Notes under the pieces: model-generated
The model's database searches: none
What the model was told of the DNA's origin: nothing
Seen by the model: only the letters and a program-made list of their open reading frames with translations
Assembly (NCBI RefSeq): GCF_007097245.1
Contig: NZ_VJZT01000008.1
Span: 62,001 to 126,000, forward strand
From: Flavobacterium restrictum
Lineage (GTDB): Bacteria; Bacteroidota; Bacteroidia; Flavobacteriales; Flavobacteriaceae
Direction of reading: 5' to 3'
Length of the DNA stretch: 64,000 nucleotides
Made by a program: the position numbers and the translations under genes
In this document: one piece after another, positions 35,527 to 43,019 of the stretch
Layout: every line of letters begins with the position of its first letter
How positions within the stretch are numbered: position 1 is the stretch's first letter

Positions 35527-36912
35527 ATGGCATCAGTTCAATTTAGATTAAGAAGTAAGGCAAACAAAAATGTTTCTATTAAAATATACCTTTCAACTGG
35601 TAGAGGCAAAATGATAGAAGTTAGTACAGGTTTTACTATAAACCCAAAAGACTGGAGCGAAAAAACCAACCGCCCAAAACAAACCAATCCCGAAAATAAG
35701 ATACTTCACGCAAACCTCAACAAGTTAGAAACTTTTGTATTTGATGGTTTAAATAATGATTTGGCAAACAATGTTTTAATTGATTCTAATTGGCTAGAAA
35801 CCAAAATAAAGGATTGCTTTAATAGAGTTGTTAGAACCGATGCAGGTTTGTTAATAAATCACATAAACTACATTATTGATAATGCAAACACTCGAAAAGT
35901 AAAAACCAACGGAGGTTTTAAAATTGGATTAAGTGCTAGTACAATAAAAAATTACACTTTATTCAAAAACATTATTTCGGAATATCAAAAAACCATCAAA
36001 AAGCAAATCCAAATTATAGAGATTACAAAACCATTTGTTGAAAAATTTACAAACTGGCTCGTTAACACTAAAAAATATTCTACAAATTATGCTGGTAAAC
36101 AATTAGAGATTTTGAAAACCGTTTGCATTGATGCAGAAAAAAACGAAATCCAAGTTACACCTTATTCAAAAACAATTCAGCATTTTAGAGAAAGCGAAAA
36201 AGACCGATATATACAAACATTATCTTTTGAGGAACTGGAACAAATTAAAAATGTAGATTTTACCAATACGGAACAACTCAAAGAATTTAAAAAATCAAAT
36301 CCCGAACTAACTAAAAATATTTCAATAACAACAGAAACACTTAACAACGCTAGAAACTGGATTTTGTTAGGTTGTGAAATTGGACAACGTGGAGGCGATT
36401 TATTAGAAATTACAGCCGAAAATATCAGATACAAAGGCAAAAGTATTTATTTGGACATCCTACAACAGAAAACAAGTAAAAGTGTTACAATTGGTATTAT
36501 TGCACCACACGTTGTAGATATTGTAGAAAATAGTTTGCCTAAAAAATTACAGCATCAAAAACTAAACGATTACATAAAAGTGGTTTGTAAACTGGCTGGA
36601 ATTGATACCATTGTAAAAGGAACAAAACTAAATACAGAAACCAACCGTAAAGAGTTGGGAATGTTTCCAAAATATGATTTAATGGCTTCACATTGTTTTA
36701 GGCGTTCATTTGCAACAAACTATTATAAAAAGATACCAACACCTATTTTGATTAATATAACAGGACATTCTAAAGAAAGTCTATTTTTGACTTACATAAA
36801 TAAACGTGAGGACAAAGATGCAAATGCGGATTTATTTATGCAATTTTATGAGGAACTAAACAAAGACAAAATACCTCAACTAAAAATTATAAAAAACGGA
36901 ACAAATGACTAA
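35527..36912 (+). CDS. Tyrosine recombinase (integrase) of the tRNA-Leu element
   Basis: 461 residues. N-terminal arm-DNA-binding domain (~1-75, RLRSKANKNVSIKIYLSTGR, then SEKTNRPKQTNPENKIL), SAM-like core-binding domain (~105-215) and catalytic domain (~235-450). The catalytic set is present: Arg in GCEIGQRGGDLLEI, H-x-x-R in HCFRRSFATNY, His in TGHSKES and the Tyr nucleophile in TYINKRED. This is the common Bacteroidetes phage/island integrase plan. It should cut and rejoin the tRNA-Leu att site. The last bases overlap the fic start by 8, so both are one transcript. Confidence 0.95.
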   Translation: MASVQFRLRSKANKNVSIKIYLSTGRGKMIEVSTGFTINPKDWSEKTNRPKQTNPENKILHANLNKLETFVFDGLNNDLANNVLIDSNWLETKIKDCFNRVVRTDAGLLINHINYIIDNANTRKVKTNGGFKIGLSASTIKNYTLFKNIISEYQKTIKKQIQIIEITKPFVEKFTNWLVNTKKYSTNYAGKQLEILKTVCIDAEKNEIQVTPYSKTIQHFRESEKDRYIQTLSFEELEQIKNVDFTNTEQLKEFKKSNPELTKNISITTETLNNARNWILLGCEIGQRGGDLLEITAENIRYKGKSIYLDILQQKTSKSVTIGIIAPHVVDIVENSLPKKLQHQKLNDYIKVVCKLAGIDTIVKGTKLNTETNRKELGMFPKYDLMASHCFRRSFATNYYKKIPTPILINITGHSKESLFLTYINKREDKDANADLFMQFYEELNKDKIPQLKIIKNGTND

Positions 36913-37978
36913 CGAGAATTTTATTTTACCAATATTACCGCCAAAGCAAGAAATTGAAACAATAGCAATATTAAAACAACTTTCGCAGTCGCACCGTTAT
37001 TTAGCCGAACTAAAGGGAACATCAAAAACAATCCCGAACGAAAGTATTTTAATCAATACTTTGACTTTACAGGAAGCGAAAGATAGTAGCGAAATAGAAA
37101 ATATTATCACTACTCACGATGAATTATACAAAGAAAATATCTTTATTGATAGTAAAAATCCAGCTTCAAAAGAAGTTTTTAATTATGCCCAAGGTTTAAA
37201 ATTAGGTTTCGAAATTGTTAGAAATGAGCAACTTTTATTAAATAAACACATTCTTACCATTCAAAAAGAATTATTAGAAAATAACGCTGGTTTTAGAACG
37301 CAAGGCGGTACAAAATTAGTAAACTCACAAGGGCAAACGGTTTACACTCCGCCACAAAACGCAACCGAAGTTTTGGACTTAATGAGTAACCTCGAAAAGT
37401 TCATAAATGATAATGAGTTTTCAAATCTGGATCCTCTTATAAAAATGGCTATCATTCATTACCAATTTGAAAGCATACACTCATTTTATGATGGTAATGG
37501 TAGAACTGGACGGATAATAAATATTTTGTATTTGGTATTACAAGGATTATTAGATATTCCAATTTTATATTTAAGCCGTTACATTACGCAAAACAAAGCA
37601 GAATATTACCAAGTTTTGCAAGATGTTAGAACCAAAAACGATTGGGAACATTTGATTTTGTATTTTCTTAAAAGTGTTGAGGTTACAGCAATAGAAACTA
37701 TTGATTTAATTACAAATATTAATAATTTGATGCAGGATTACAAAACCGAAATTCAAACCAAACTACCTAAAATATACAGTCAAGATTTAATAAACAATCT
37801 ATTTAGAAATCCTTACACCAAGATTGAATTTTTAGAAAAAGAATTGAAAGTAACTAGGCAAACTGCATCGACTTATTTAGATAAAATTGCAGAATTAGGA
37901 TTTTTAGAAAAAACCAAAGTTGGCAAATCAAACTATTATATAAATACTCGATTAATCAAAGTATTAATGAATGAATAA
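36905..37978 (+). CDS. Fic-family AMP-transferase with inhibitory motif and winged helix
   Basis: Fic enzymes usually move AMP from ATP onto a hydroxyl of a target protein. 357 residues. The N-terminal Fic_N domain holds the self-inhibition motif SSEIEN at 61-66, fitting (S/T)xxxE(G/N). The active-site loop reads HSFYDGNGRTGR near 192-203; it matches HPFxDGNGRxxR with Ser for Pro, so all catalytic residues are kept. A winged helix-turn-helix follows (~300-350, VTRQTASTYLDKIAELGFL). Predicted to be active but autoinhibited. The same protein may bind the palindrome just downstream. Confidence 0.92.
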   Translation: MTNENFILPILPPKQEIETIAILKQLSQSHRYLAELKGTSKTIPNESILINTLTLQEAKDSSEIENIITTHDELYKENIFIDSKNPASKEVFNYAQGLKLGFEIVRNEQLLLNKHILTIQKELLENNAGFRTQGGTKLVNSQGQTVYTPPQNATEVLDLMSNLEKFINDNEFSNLDPLIKMAIIHYQFESIHSFYDGNGRTGRIINILYLVLQGLLDIPILYLSRYITQNKAEYYQVLQDVRTKNDWEHLILYFLKSVEVTAIETIDLITNINNLMQDYKTEIQTKLPKIYSQDLINNLFRNPYTKIEFLEKELKVTRQTASTYLDKIAELGFLEKTKVGKSNYYINTRLIKVLMNE

Positions 37979-38083
37979 CGTGTTAAAAAAACTTCCAAAA
38001 AGTAACACAACTCAAAAGACGTGTTAAAAAAACTCTATATTTTTAACACGTTATGAATGACGTGTTAAAAATATAGAGTTTTT
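37979..38083. promoter_or_regulatory. CGTGTTA repeats and 24-bp perfect palindrome after fic
   Basis: CGTGTTAAAAAAACT occurs twice in direct orientation (37979-37993 and 38020-38034). From 38028 to 38083 a perfect 24-bp inverted repeat (AAAAACTCTATATTTTTAAC and so on, loop TATGAATG at 38052-38059) carries two more half-sites, TAACACG and CGTGTTA. It begins 1 base after the fic stop. It could be an operator for the fic winged helix, a transcript-end hairpin, or a recombination site. Confidence 0.6.
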
Positions 38084-38123
38084 GGAATAGAATTTGATTT
38101 GTTGAATATCTAATTTAGAAAAT

Positions 38124-38724
38124 ATGAATACACGGATTTTTTTGAATAGTATAAATAATATTGATTATAATTCATTCAAAAATGAATTTATAAAACAAAA
38201 TTTATCCGAAAGAGATAAACAAGATTTATTAGTTTTGATTTTTGAAAATAGCTACAATCACAAAAATTTTTCATTTTATAAAAGAGTATTTGATTTACTA
38301 ATTGATAGTCGATTGAACTTAAATTTTATTGCTAACGTTTTTTATAAAACACCTTTTTTGTTCATTGTTACAAAATTTGCTCCCTACATTGAAATATTCG
38401 AATATTTTATTGATAAAGGAGCAAAAATTAATTTCTATCATAAAAAAAGAGGAAGACTTTGTAGGCTATTATGATTTTAAAACCTGTTTAGACAACATAG
38501 AAGAAATAATTGAAGATACTGTTTTAGACGATTTAGAAGGTTACTATTACAATGTAAAAAGCAATTACAGCACTATTCATAATAACAAAGTATGCGGTGA
38601 TAAAGAGGATTACGAACAATTGATTGCACAATCTTCACTTTTATTCAATTTGAGAAAAATTACAATTTTGAGAAATCATATTATTGCAACAGGCGGAAAA
38701 AGATATAGTGAATTAAATAAATAA
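38124..38724 (+). pseudogene. Frame-disrupted ankyrin-like gene
   Basis: The first frame (ATG 38124 to 38474) has a helical N-terminus and an ankyrin-like stretch (FEYFIDKGAKINF). Reading frame changes by one base at an A7 run (38442-38448); the second frame continues as EEDFVGYYDFKTCLDNIEEI to 38724. With six A the two join as one ~199-residue protein. Either the gene is broken, the A run is a sequencing error, or slippage restores the frame. Function unknown; element cargo. Confidence 0.7.
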
Positions 38725-38729
38725 CAATT

Positions 38730-38751
38730 GTTTTCGGCAAAATTTTGGCAA
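38730..38751. repeat. Tandem 11-base repeats, right end of element
   Basis: GTTTTCGGCAA and AATTTTGGCAA, adjacent 11-base units like the perfect pair at 35456-35477, same orientation. Candidate recombinase arm site near the intact tRNA end. Confidence 0.5.
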
Positions 38752-38761
38752 AATTAAAAAC

Positions 38762-38798
38762 AAAAAACCCTTAAAACATTGATTTTAAGGGTTTTTTT
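38762..38798 (-). terminator. Terminator of the tRNA-Leu gene
   Basis: CCCTTAAAA (38768-38776) pairs with TTTTAAGGG (38783-38791), followed on the minus strand by GGGTTTTTTG. It is part of the duplicated attachment region. Confidence 0.8.
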
Positions 38799-38811
38799 TA
38801 ATTTAATAAAG

Positions 38812-38893
38812 TGCGGATAATAGGACTCGAACCTACACGCCTTGCGGCACCAGATCCTAAGTCTGGCATGTCTACCAATTTCACCATATCCGC
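38812..38893 (-). tRNA. tRNA-Leu (anticodon UAG)
   Basis: 82 bases on the minus strand. Acceptor GCGGATA pairs with TATCCGC, discriminator A. The anticodon stem-loop is CCAGA-CTTAGGA-TCTGG, so the anticodon is TAG, reading CUN leucine codons. The long variable arm (TGCCGCAAGGCGT) marks class II. The T loop is GTTCGAGTC. CCA is not encoded. The 3' end is the att site of the element at 35311-38831 and stays intact after integration. Confidence 0.96.
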
Positions 38894-38907
38894 TAAAATT
38901 GTGAGTG

Positions 38908-38937
38908 CAAATATAAACATATCTTCCAACTTTCAAA
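38908..38937 (-). promoter_or_regulatory. Promoter of tRNA-Leu
   Basis: Read on the minus strand, TTTG (38937-38934), 18 bases, then TATATTTG (38915-38908), ending 14 bases before the tRNA. A very good Bacteroidetes sigma-A promoter. Confidence 0.75.
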
Positions 38938-39000
38938 GGTTTTTTTTCAAAAAATATTGATTCTCTTTTTGTACTTTTGAAAGTAGAAAAAAAGCATCCT

Positions 39001-40389
39001 ATGGAAAACATAAAAACATACATTCAAGAACACAAAGACCGCTTTATAAACGAATTAATCGAATTGCTCAAAATCCCATCCGTAAGTGCAGACACCGCTT
39101 ACGCTCAAGATGTTATAGCCACCTCCGAGGCCGTAAAAACAAGTTTAAAAAAAGCAGGCTGTGACCATGTCGAAATATGTGACACCCCCGGCTATCCTAT
39201 TGTCTATGCCGAAAAAATAATAGACCCTGCCTTACCCACCGTATTAGTTTACGGACATTACGATGTGCAACCCCCAAATCCCATCGAATTATGGACGTCT
39301 CCCCCATTTGAGCCTGTTATCAAGAAAACCGAAATACATCCCGAAGGCGCCATTTTTGCCCGTGGATCTTGTGATGACAAAGGGCAAATGTACATGCACA
39401 TCAAAGCATTAGAATACATGGTACAATCGAACACTTTGCCCTGCAATGTCAAATTTATGATTGAAGGCGAAGAAGAAGTGGGCTCCAAAAGCCTTTCGTG
39501 GTTTGTAACACGCAACCAAGAAAAATTATCTTGTGATGTAATTTTAATTTCGGATACGGGCATGATTTCGAATCAACAGCCTTCCATTACAACTGGATTG
39601 CGTGGGTTGAGTTACGTAGAAGTAGAAGTTACAGGTCCCAATCGGGATTTACATTCTGGATTGTATGGTGGTGCTGTTGCAAATCCTATCAACGTTTTGA
39701 CCAAGATGATTGCCTCGCTTCATGACGAAAACAATCACATTACGATTCCTAGTTTTTATGACAATGTAACCGAATTATCTCTCGAGGAAAGAGCTGAAAT
39801 GGCCAAAGCACCTTTTAGTTTAGAAGCCTACAAAAAAGCATTAGACCTCAACGACATTTATGGCGAAAAAGGCTATACAACTAACGAAAGAAACTCCATT
39901 CGCCCAACGCTGGACGTCAACGGAATTTGGGGTGGTTATACTGGTGAAGGTGCCAAAACAGTAATTCCTAGCCAGGCTTTTGCCAAAATTTCGATGCGAC
40001 TAGTCCCTAATCAAGACTGGGAAGCCATCACAACATTGTTTACACAACATTTCATTAGTATTGCGCCAGCAGGAGTGAAAGTAAAAGTTAAACCCCATCA
40101 CGGCGGACAAGGCTATGTAACCCCAATTGACAGCATTGGCTACAAAGCGGCAAATAAAGCCTACACCGAAACCTTTGGAGTTCCTGCCATTCCAGTACGA
40201 TCAGGAGGCAGTATTCCTATTGTAGCCTTATTCGAAAAAGAACTCAAAAGCAAAACTATCCTAATGGGATTTGGTTTAGATAGCGATGCTATTCATTCCC
40301 CAAACGAACATTTTGGGATTTTTAATTACTTGAAAGGCATTGAAACGATACCGTTGTTTTATAAGTATTTTGTAGAATTATCAAAATAA
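39001..40389 (+). CDS. M20-family dipeptidase
   Basis: Zinc peptidase of 462 residues that cuts dipeptides or short peptides. Motifs: VYGHYDVQPPNPIELW (His and Asp), ARGSCDDKGQMYMHIKALEY (bridging Asp), MIEGEEEVGSKSLSWF (general-base Glu and metal Glu), LISDTGM, and FGLDSDAIHSPNEHFGI (His). The lid domain is in between. The start was set at ATG 39001, as upstream in-frame TTG adds no conserved residues. A -7 box TACTTTTG lies at 38972-38979. Confidence 0.94.
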   Translation: MENIKTYIQEHKDRFINELIELLKIPSVSADTAYAQDVIATSEAVKTSLKKAGCDHVEICDTPGYPIVYAEKIIDPALPTVLVYGHYDVQPPNPIELWTSPPFEPVIKKTEIHPEGAIFARGSCDDKGQMYMHIKALEYMVQSNTLPCNVKFMIEGEEEVGSKSLSWFVTRNQEKLSCDVILISDTGMISNQQPSITTGLRGLSYVEVEVTGPNRDLHSGLYGGAVANPINVLTKMIASLHDENNHITIPSFYDNVTELSLEERAEMAKAPFSLEAYKKALDLNDIYGEKGYTTNERNSIRPTLDVNGIWGGYTGEGAKTVIPSQAFAKISMRLVPNQDWEAITTLFTQHFISIAPAGVKVKVKPHHGGQGYVTPIDSIGYKAANKAYTETFGVPAIPVRSGGSIPIVALFEKELKSKTILMGFGLDSDAIHSPNEHFGIFNYLKGIETIPLFYKYFVELSK

Positions 40390-40500
40390 CCTATACTGAC
40401 ACAAAGATTATTTTGTCATGAATTCATAAGTTTTACATCCATTAGTGATTTTAAGTCTTTTTAATGTGTGAAATTTGTGGCTCTTTTTACTATTCAAACC

Positions 40501-40947
40501 ATGCGGTTCCCTTTTGCAAATCTCGGTTTCCTATCATGGCGAAAGCTTATTTTCGCTGGGCTGTTGCTTGTATTCATTGGATGTAAAACCAACCAAATCA
40601 AGAACAAAAAACGAGAAGGATTTTGGGTTGAATTGTACGAGCAAGACTCCGCCAAATACAAATCAAAAGGTTATTATCAGGCAAGTGATCCCAAAAAAAC
40701 ATGGAGGTATTATTTAAACGGTAAATTAATCAAGAAAGAAAAATACAAATTAGGCATTTGCTACACGACTTTTTATTTCAAAAATGGAAAAATAGAGTCG
40801 CAAGGACAAACCAATTTAACAGAAACAGCTACCGAAACACATTGGTTTTATAACGGAAACTGGCGGTACTACAATGAAAAAGGAAAACTAACCTGCATTC
40901 GAAATTACAATAATGGGGAATTAATCTCGGAAACAATAGAACCCTAA
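40501..40947 (+). CDS. Small lipoprotein with MORN-like repeats
   Basis: 148 residues from ATG 40501; an in-frame GTG lies at 40468. Lipoprotein signal with a lipobox-like LLLVFIGC before Cys. The mature part has MORN_2-type strands (GYYQASDPKKTWRYYLNGKL, FYFKNGKIESQGQ, WRYYNEKGKLTCIRNYNNG). Such repeats are common in envelope and toxin-antitoxin-annotated proteins; function unknown. A terminator hairpin follows. Confidence 0.75.
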   Translation: MRFPFANLGFLSWRKLIFAGLLLVFIGCKTNQIKNKKREGFWVELYEQDSAKYKSKGYYQASDPKKTWRYYLNGKLIKKEKYKLGICYTTFYFKNGKIESQGQTNLTETATETHWFYNGNWRYYNEKGKLTCIRNYNNGELISETIEP

Positions 40948-40950
40948 AAA

Positions 40951-40972
40951 AGCCACTTTTTGCAAAGTGGCT
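40951..40972. terminator. Hairpin between convergent genes
   Basis: AGCCACTTT (40951-40959) pairs with AAAGTGGCT (40964-40972), loop TTGC. A-rich left flank gives a T tract for minus-strand transcripts; the right-hand T tract is short, so it works best for the saccharopine dehydrogenase gene. Confidence 0.75.
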
Positions 40973-40999
40973 TTACACTAAAAAAATCTAAAAAAACAA

Positions 41000-42370
41000 T
41001 CAACTAAAAACTTTATCTGGGTTGTAGCCCAAATAAGGCATGGCTTGCTCCTTGAAAACAACGCCATAATCTTCTAACTCTTTCAGAATGGGCAAATACA
41101 CTTCTTTCCGGATAGGCAGTTGCACACCTGGCGTGGTAATTTTACCATTCAATATCAATAATGTGGCCATAGCAACGGGTAAACCAACGGTTTTGGCCAT
41201 GGCAGTATACGTTTGATCGTTGCCAATGCAAACCATTTTCGAATCAATTTGCTCTTTTTTGCCATTATTTTCGTATCCAAATTTGTGGTACATCACAATC
41301 ATATCTTTGTCATCTGCTTGCAAAGTCCAACTATCGGTTAGGATTTTTTCTAATATTTGAGCCGGAGTAGCGTTTTTCAACCCAACTTTTTTGTCATTAT
41401 TAAACAAATCAAGTTCCAAAAGCTTGTCCCACATGGTGTCGTCTTGATCTATTTTTAAAATCAATCGCATCTTAATTTCAACTGAATCCGTGGGATGATA
41501 CGGCAAAAAAGAATTGACAAATTGGCGGTAACTCATGTTTTCCGAATCCTCCATAACGTAACTATCATCCGTCATGCCCAGTTGTACAAACATATTCCAA
41601 GCTTTAGAAAAACCCAACCTACGAATGGTTCCTCGGTACAAAGTGAGCACGTTATCGAGACCATAAACAGAGCGGTATTTTAAGGAATCACGATTCGAAT
41701 AGGCTTCAAATTTGCCAAAACCTTCTACTTCTAGAAACTCGGTTCTGCGAAATAAACTCCCGTACGGAATGTACTTATAAGCGCCTTCCTGAATGAATTT
41801 TGCTGCTCCACCTTGACCCGCAAGTACGACGTTTCTGGGTGCCCAAGTAAATTTATAATTCCAAAGATTCGTATCCGATTCGGGTGCTACAAGTCCGCCA
41901 CAAAAGGATTCGAACAAAAGCATTTTTCCGCCCTTCTCGGTAATTTCATCAATTACCTTCATCGCACTCATATGGTCAATGCCTGGGTCAAGACCAATTT
42001 CATTCATAAAAATTAGATTACTTGCTTTGGCTTGCGCATCGAGTTCTTGCATCGCATCGCTAACGTAGGAAGCGGTAACCAAATGTTTATGATACAAAAT
42101 GCAATCTCTGGCGACTTCAATATGCAAATGTGCCGGCAACATCGAGATGACAATCGTGGCTTTTTGGACAGCACTTTTTCGTTGATTTTCATCAAAAATA
42201 TCCAAAGCTATGGGCGTGGCATTGGGATGATTATTGGTTTTTTTTTGCGCCAAAGACAACGATAAATCCGCAATAATAAGATGCAAATTTTCCACCTCCG
42301 ATTTCTCCAGAAGATACTGTATCAACGAAGAAGCAGATCGTCCTGCTCCAATAATTAAAATCGTTCTCAT
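41000..42370 (-). CDS. Saccharopine dehydrogenase-family protein
   Basis: 456 residues. N-terminal Rossmann fold with GAGRSASSLIQYLLE (residue ~8), LHLIIADLSLSLAQKK and MLPAHLHIEVARDCI, NEIGLDPGIDHMSAMKVIDE for the substrate side, and a long C-terminal domain. It fits the eukaryote-like saccharopine dehydrogenase (glutamate-forming) branch, which releases alpha-aminoadipate semialdehyde from saccharopine in lysine catabolism. The ALDH7 enzyme at 8855 would take the next step. It is a single gene, not in an operon with it. Confidence 0.88.
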   Translation of the reverse strand: MRTILIIGAGRSASSLIQYLLEKSEVENLHLIIADLSLSLAQKKTNNHPNATPIALDIFDENQRKSAVQKATIVISMLPAHLHIEVARDCILYHKHLVTASYVSDAMQELDAQAKASNLIFMNEIGLDPGIDHMSAMKVIDEITEKGGKMLLFESFCGGLVAPESDTNLWNYKFTWAPRNVVLAGQGGAAKFIQEGAYKYIPYGSLFRRTEFLEVEGFGKFEAYSNRDSLKYRSVYGLDNVLTLYRGTIRRLGFSKAWNMFVQLGMTDDSYVMEDSENMSYRQFVNSFLPYHPTDSVEIKMRLILKIDQDDTMWDKLLELDLFNNDKKVGLKNATPAQILEKILTDSWTLQADDKDMIVMYHKFGYENNGKKEQIDSKMVCIGNDQTYTAMAKTVGLPVAMATLLILNGKITTPGVQLPIRKEVYLPILKELEDYGVVFKEQAMPYLGYNPDKVFS

Positions 42371-42552
42371 TTTTTATAAAATATAACACAAACATACAAT
42401 AATGTTGTATTTATAACAAACGATTGCTCTCTAAAAATAAATTTCTTTTTGTGTTGCTTTACATTTGCTAAAAAAGTCAAAAGTATCTCCCAAAAACCTT
42501 TTGCATTCTAGACATAACCTATACTTTTACAAAGCAAAAAAAATGAATAAAA

Positions 42553-42945
42553 ATGAATAAAAAAAGTATAATTACCGGAATCGTTTTAGGGATGTTGGCT
42601 ATAATTTTGGGTGCTTTTGGTGCTCATGCCCTAAAAAAAGTACTGTCGCTCGAACAATTAGTTACTTTTGAAACCGGGGTACGCTATCAAATGTACCATG
42701 CGCTATTTTTATTGTTTTTTTCGACGCAAAACGACCTTACTGAAAAAGCTAAAAAAACAATCTATTATTTGATACTTTTTGGTGTGATTTTGTTTTCAGG
42801 ATCCATTTATTTACTGGCTACAAATGATTTGACTTCATTTGATTTTAGAGTAATTGGTTTTGTAACACCTATTGGCGGACTCCTATTAATACTGGGCTGG
42901 GGCGTTTTTTTATATCAGTTTTTAAATAAAAAAACGTTAAAATAG
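42553..42945 (+). CDS. DUF423 membrane protein
   Basis: 130 residues with four transmembrane helices. Family pattern: GMLAIILGAFGAHALKKVL, TGVRYQMYHALFLLFF and IGGLLLILGWGVFLYQFL. Start ATG 42553; the ATG ten bases upstream stops after five codons. Function unknown in general. It lies upstream of pckA by 75 bases but has no obvious link to it. Confidence 0.92.
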   Translation: MNKKSIITGIVLGMLAIILGAFGAHALKKVLSLEQLVTFETGVRYQMYHALFLLFFSTQNDLTEKAKKTIYYLILFGVILFSGSIYLLATNDLTSFDFRVIGFVTPIGGLLLILGWGVFLYQFLNKKTLK

Positions 42946-42976
42946 CCTATCGTAATTCTTTCTAAAAAAATAGTTC

Positions 42977-42984
42977 TACTTTTG
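42977..42984 (+). promoter_or_regulatory. -7 box of pckA
   Basis: TACTTTTG, a perfect TAnnTTTG, followed by CAG, 35 bases before the pckA start. The -33 element is weak. Confidence 0.55.
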
Positions 42985-43019
42985 CAGTCTATAAAAACAA
43001 CATAGACAACTACAACTTT

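Larger units (their letters stand above)
35311..38831 (+). mobile_element. 3.5-kb element integrated at tRNA-Leu
   Basis: Lies between the truncated tRNA copy and the intact tRNA. Cargo: tyrosine recombinase, Fic protein, a palindromic region and a frame-disrupted ankyrin-like gene. The DNA is visibly more AT-rich than the flanks. No replication, structural phage or conjugation genes are present, so it is a small integrative element or the remnant of a larger one. Boundaries follow the direct repeat. Confidence 0.85.

Noticed and set aside
38442..38450. Programmed -1 frameshift at AAAAAAAG
   Set aside because: The downstream frame requires a +1 (or -2) shift, so the usual -1 slippery heptamer cannot produce the full protein.
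35311..38831. Prophage
   Set aside because: Only a recombinase, Fic and one damaged gene are present; no structural, lysis or replication genes.
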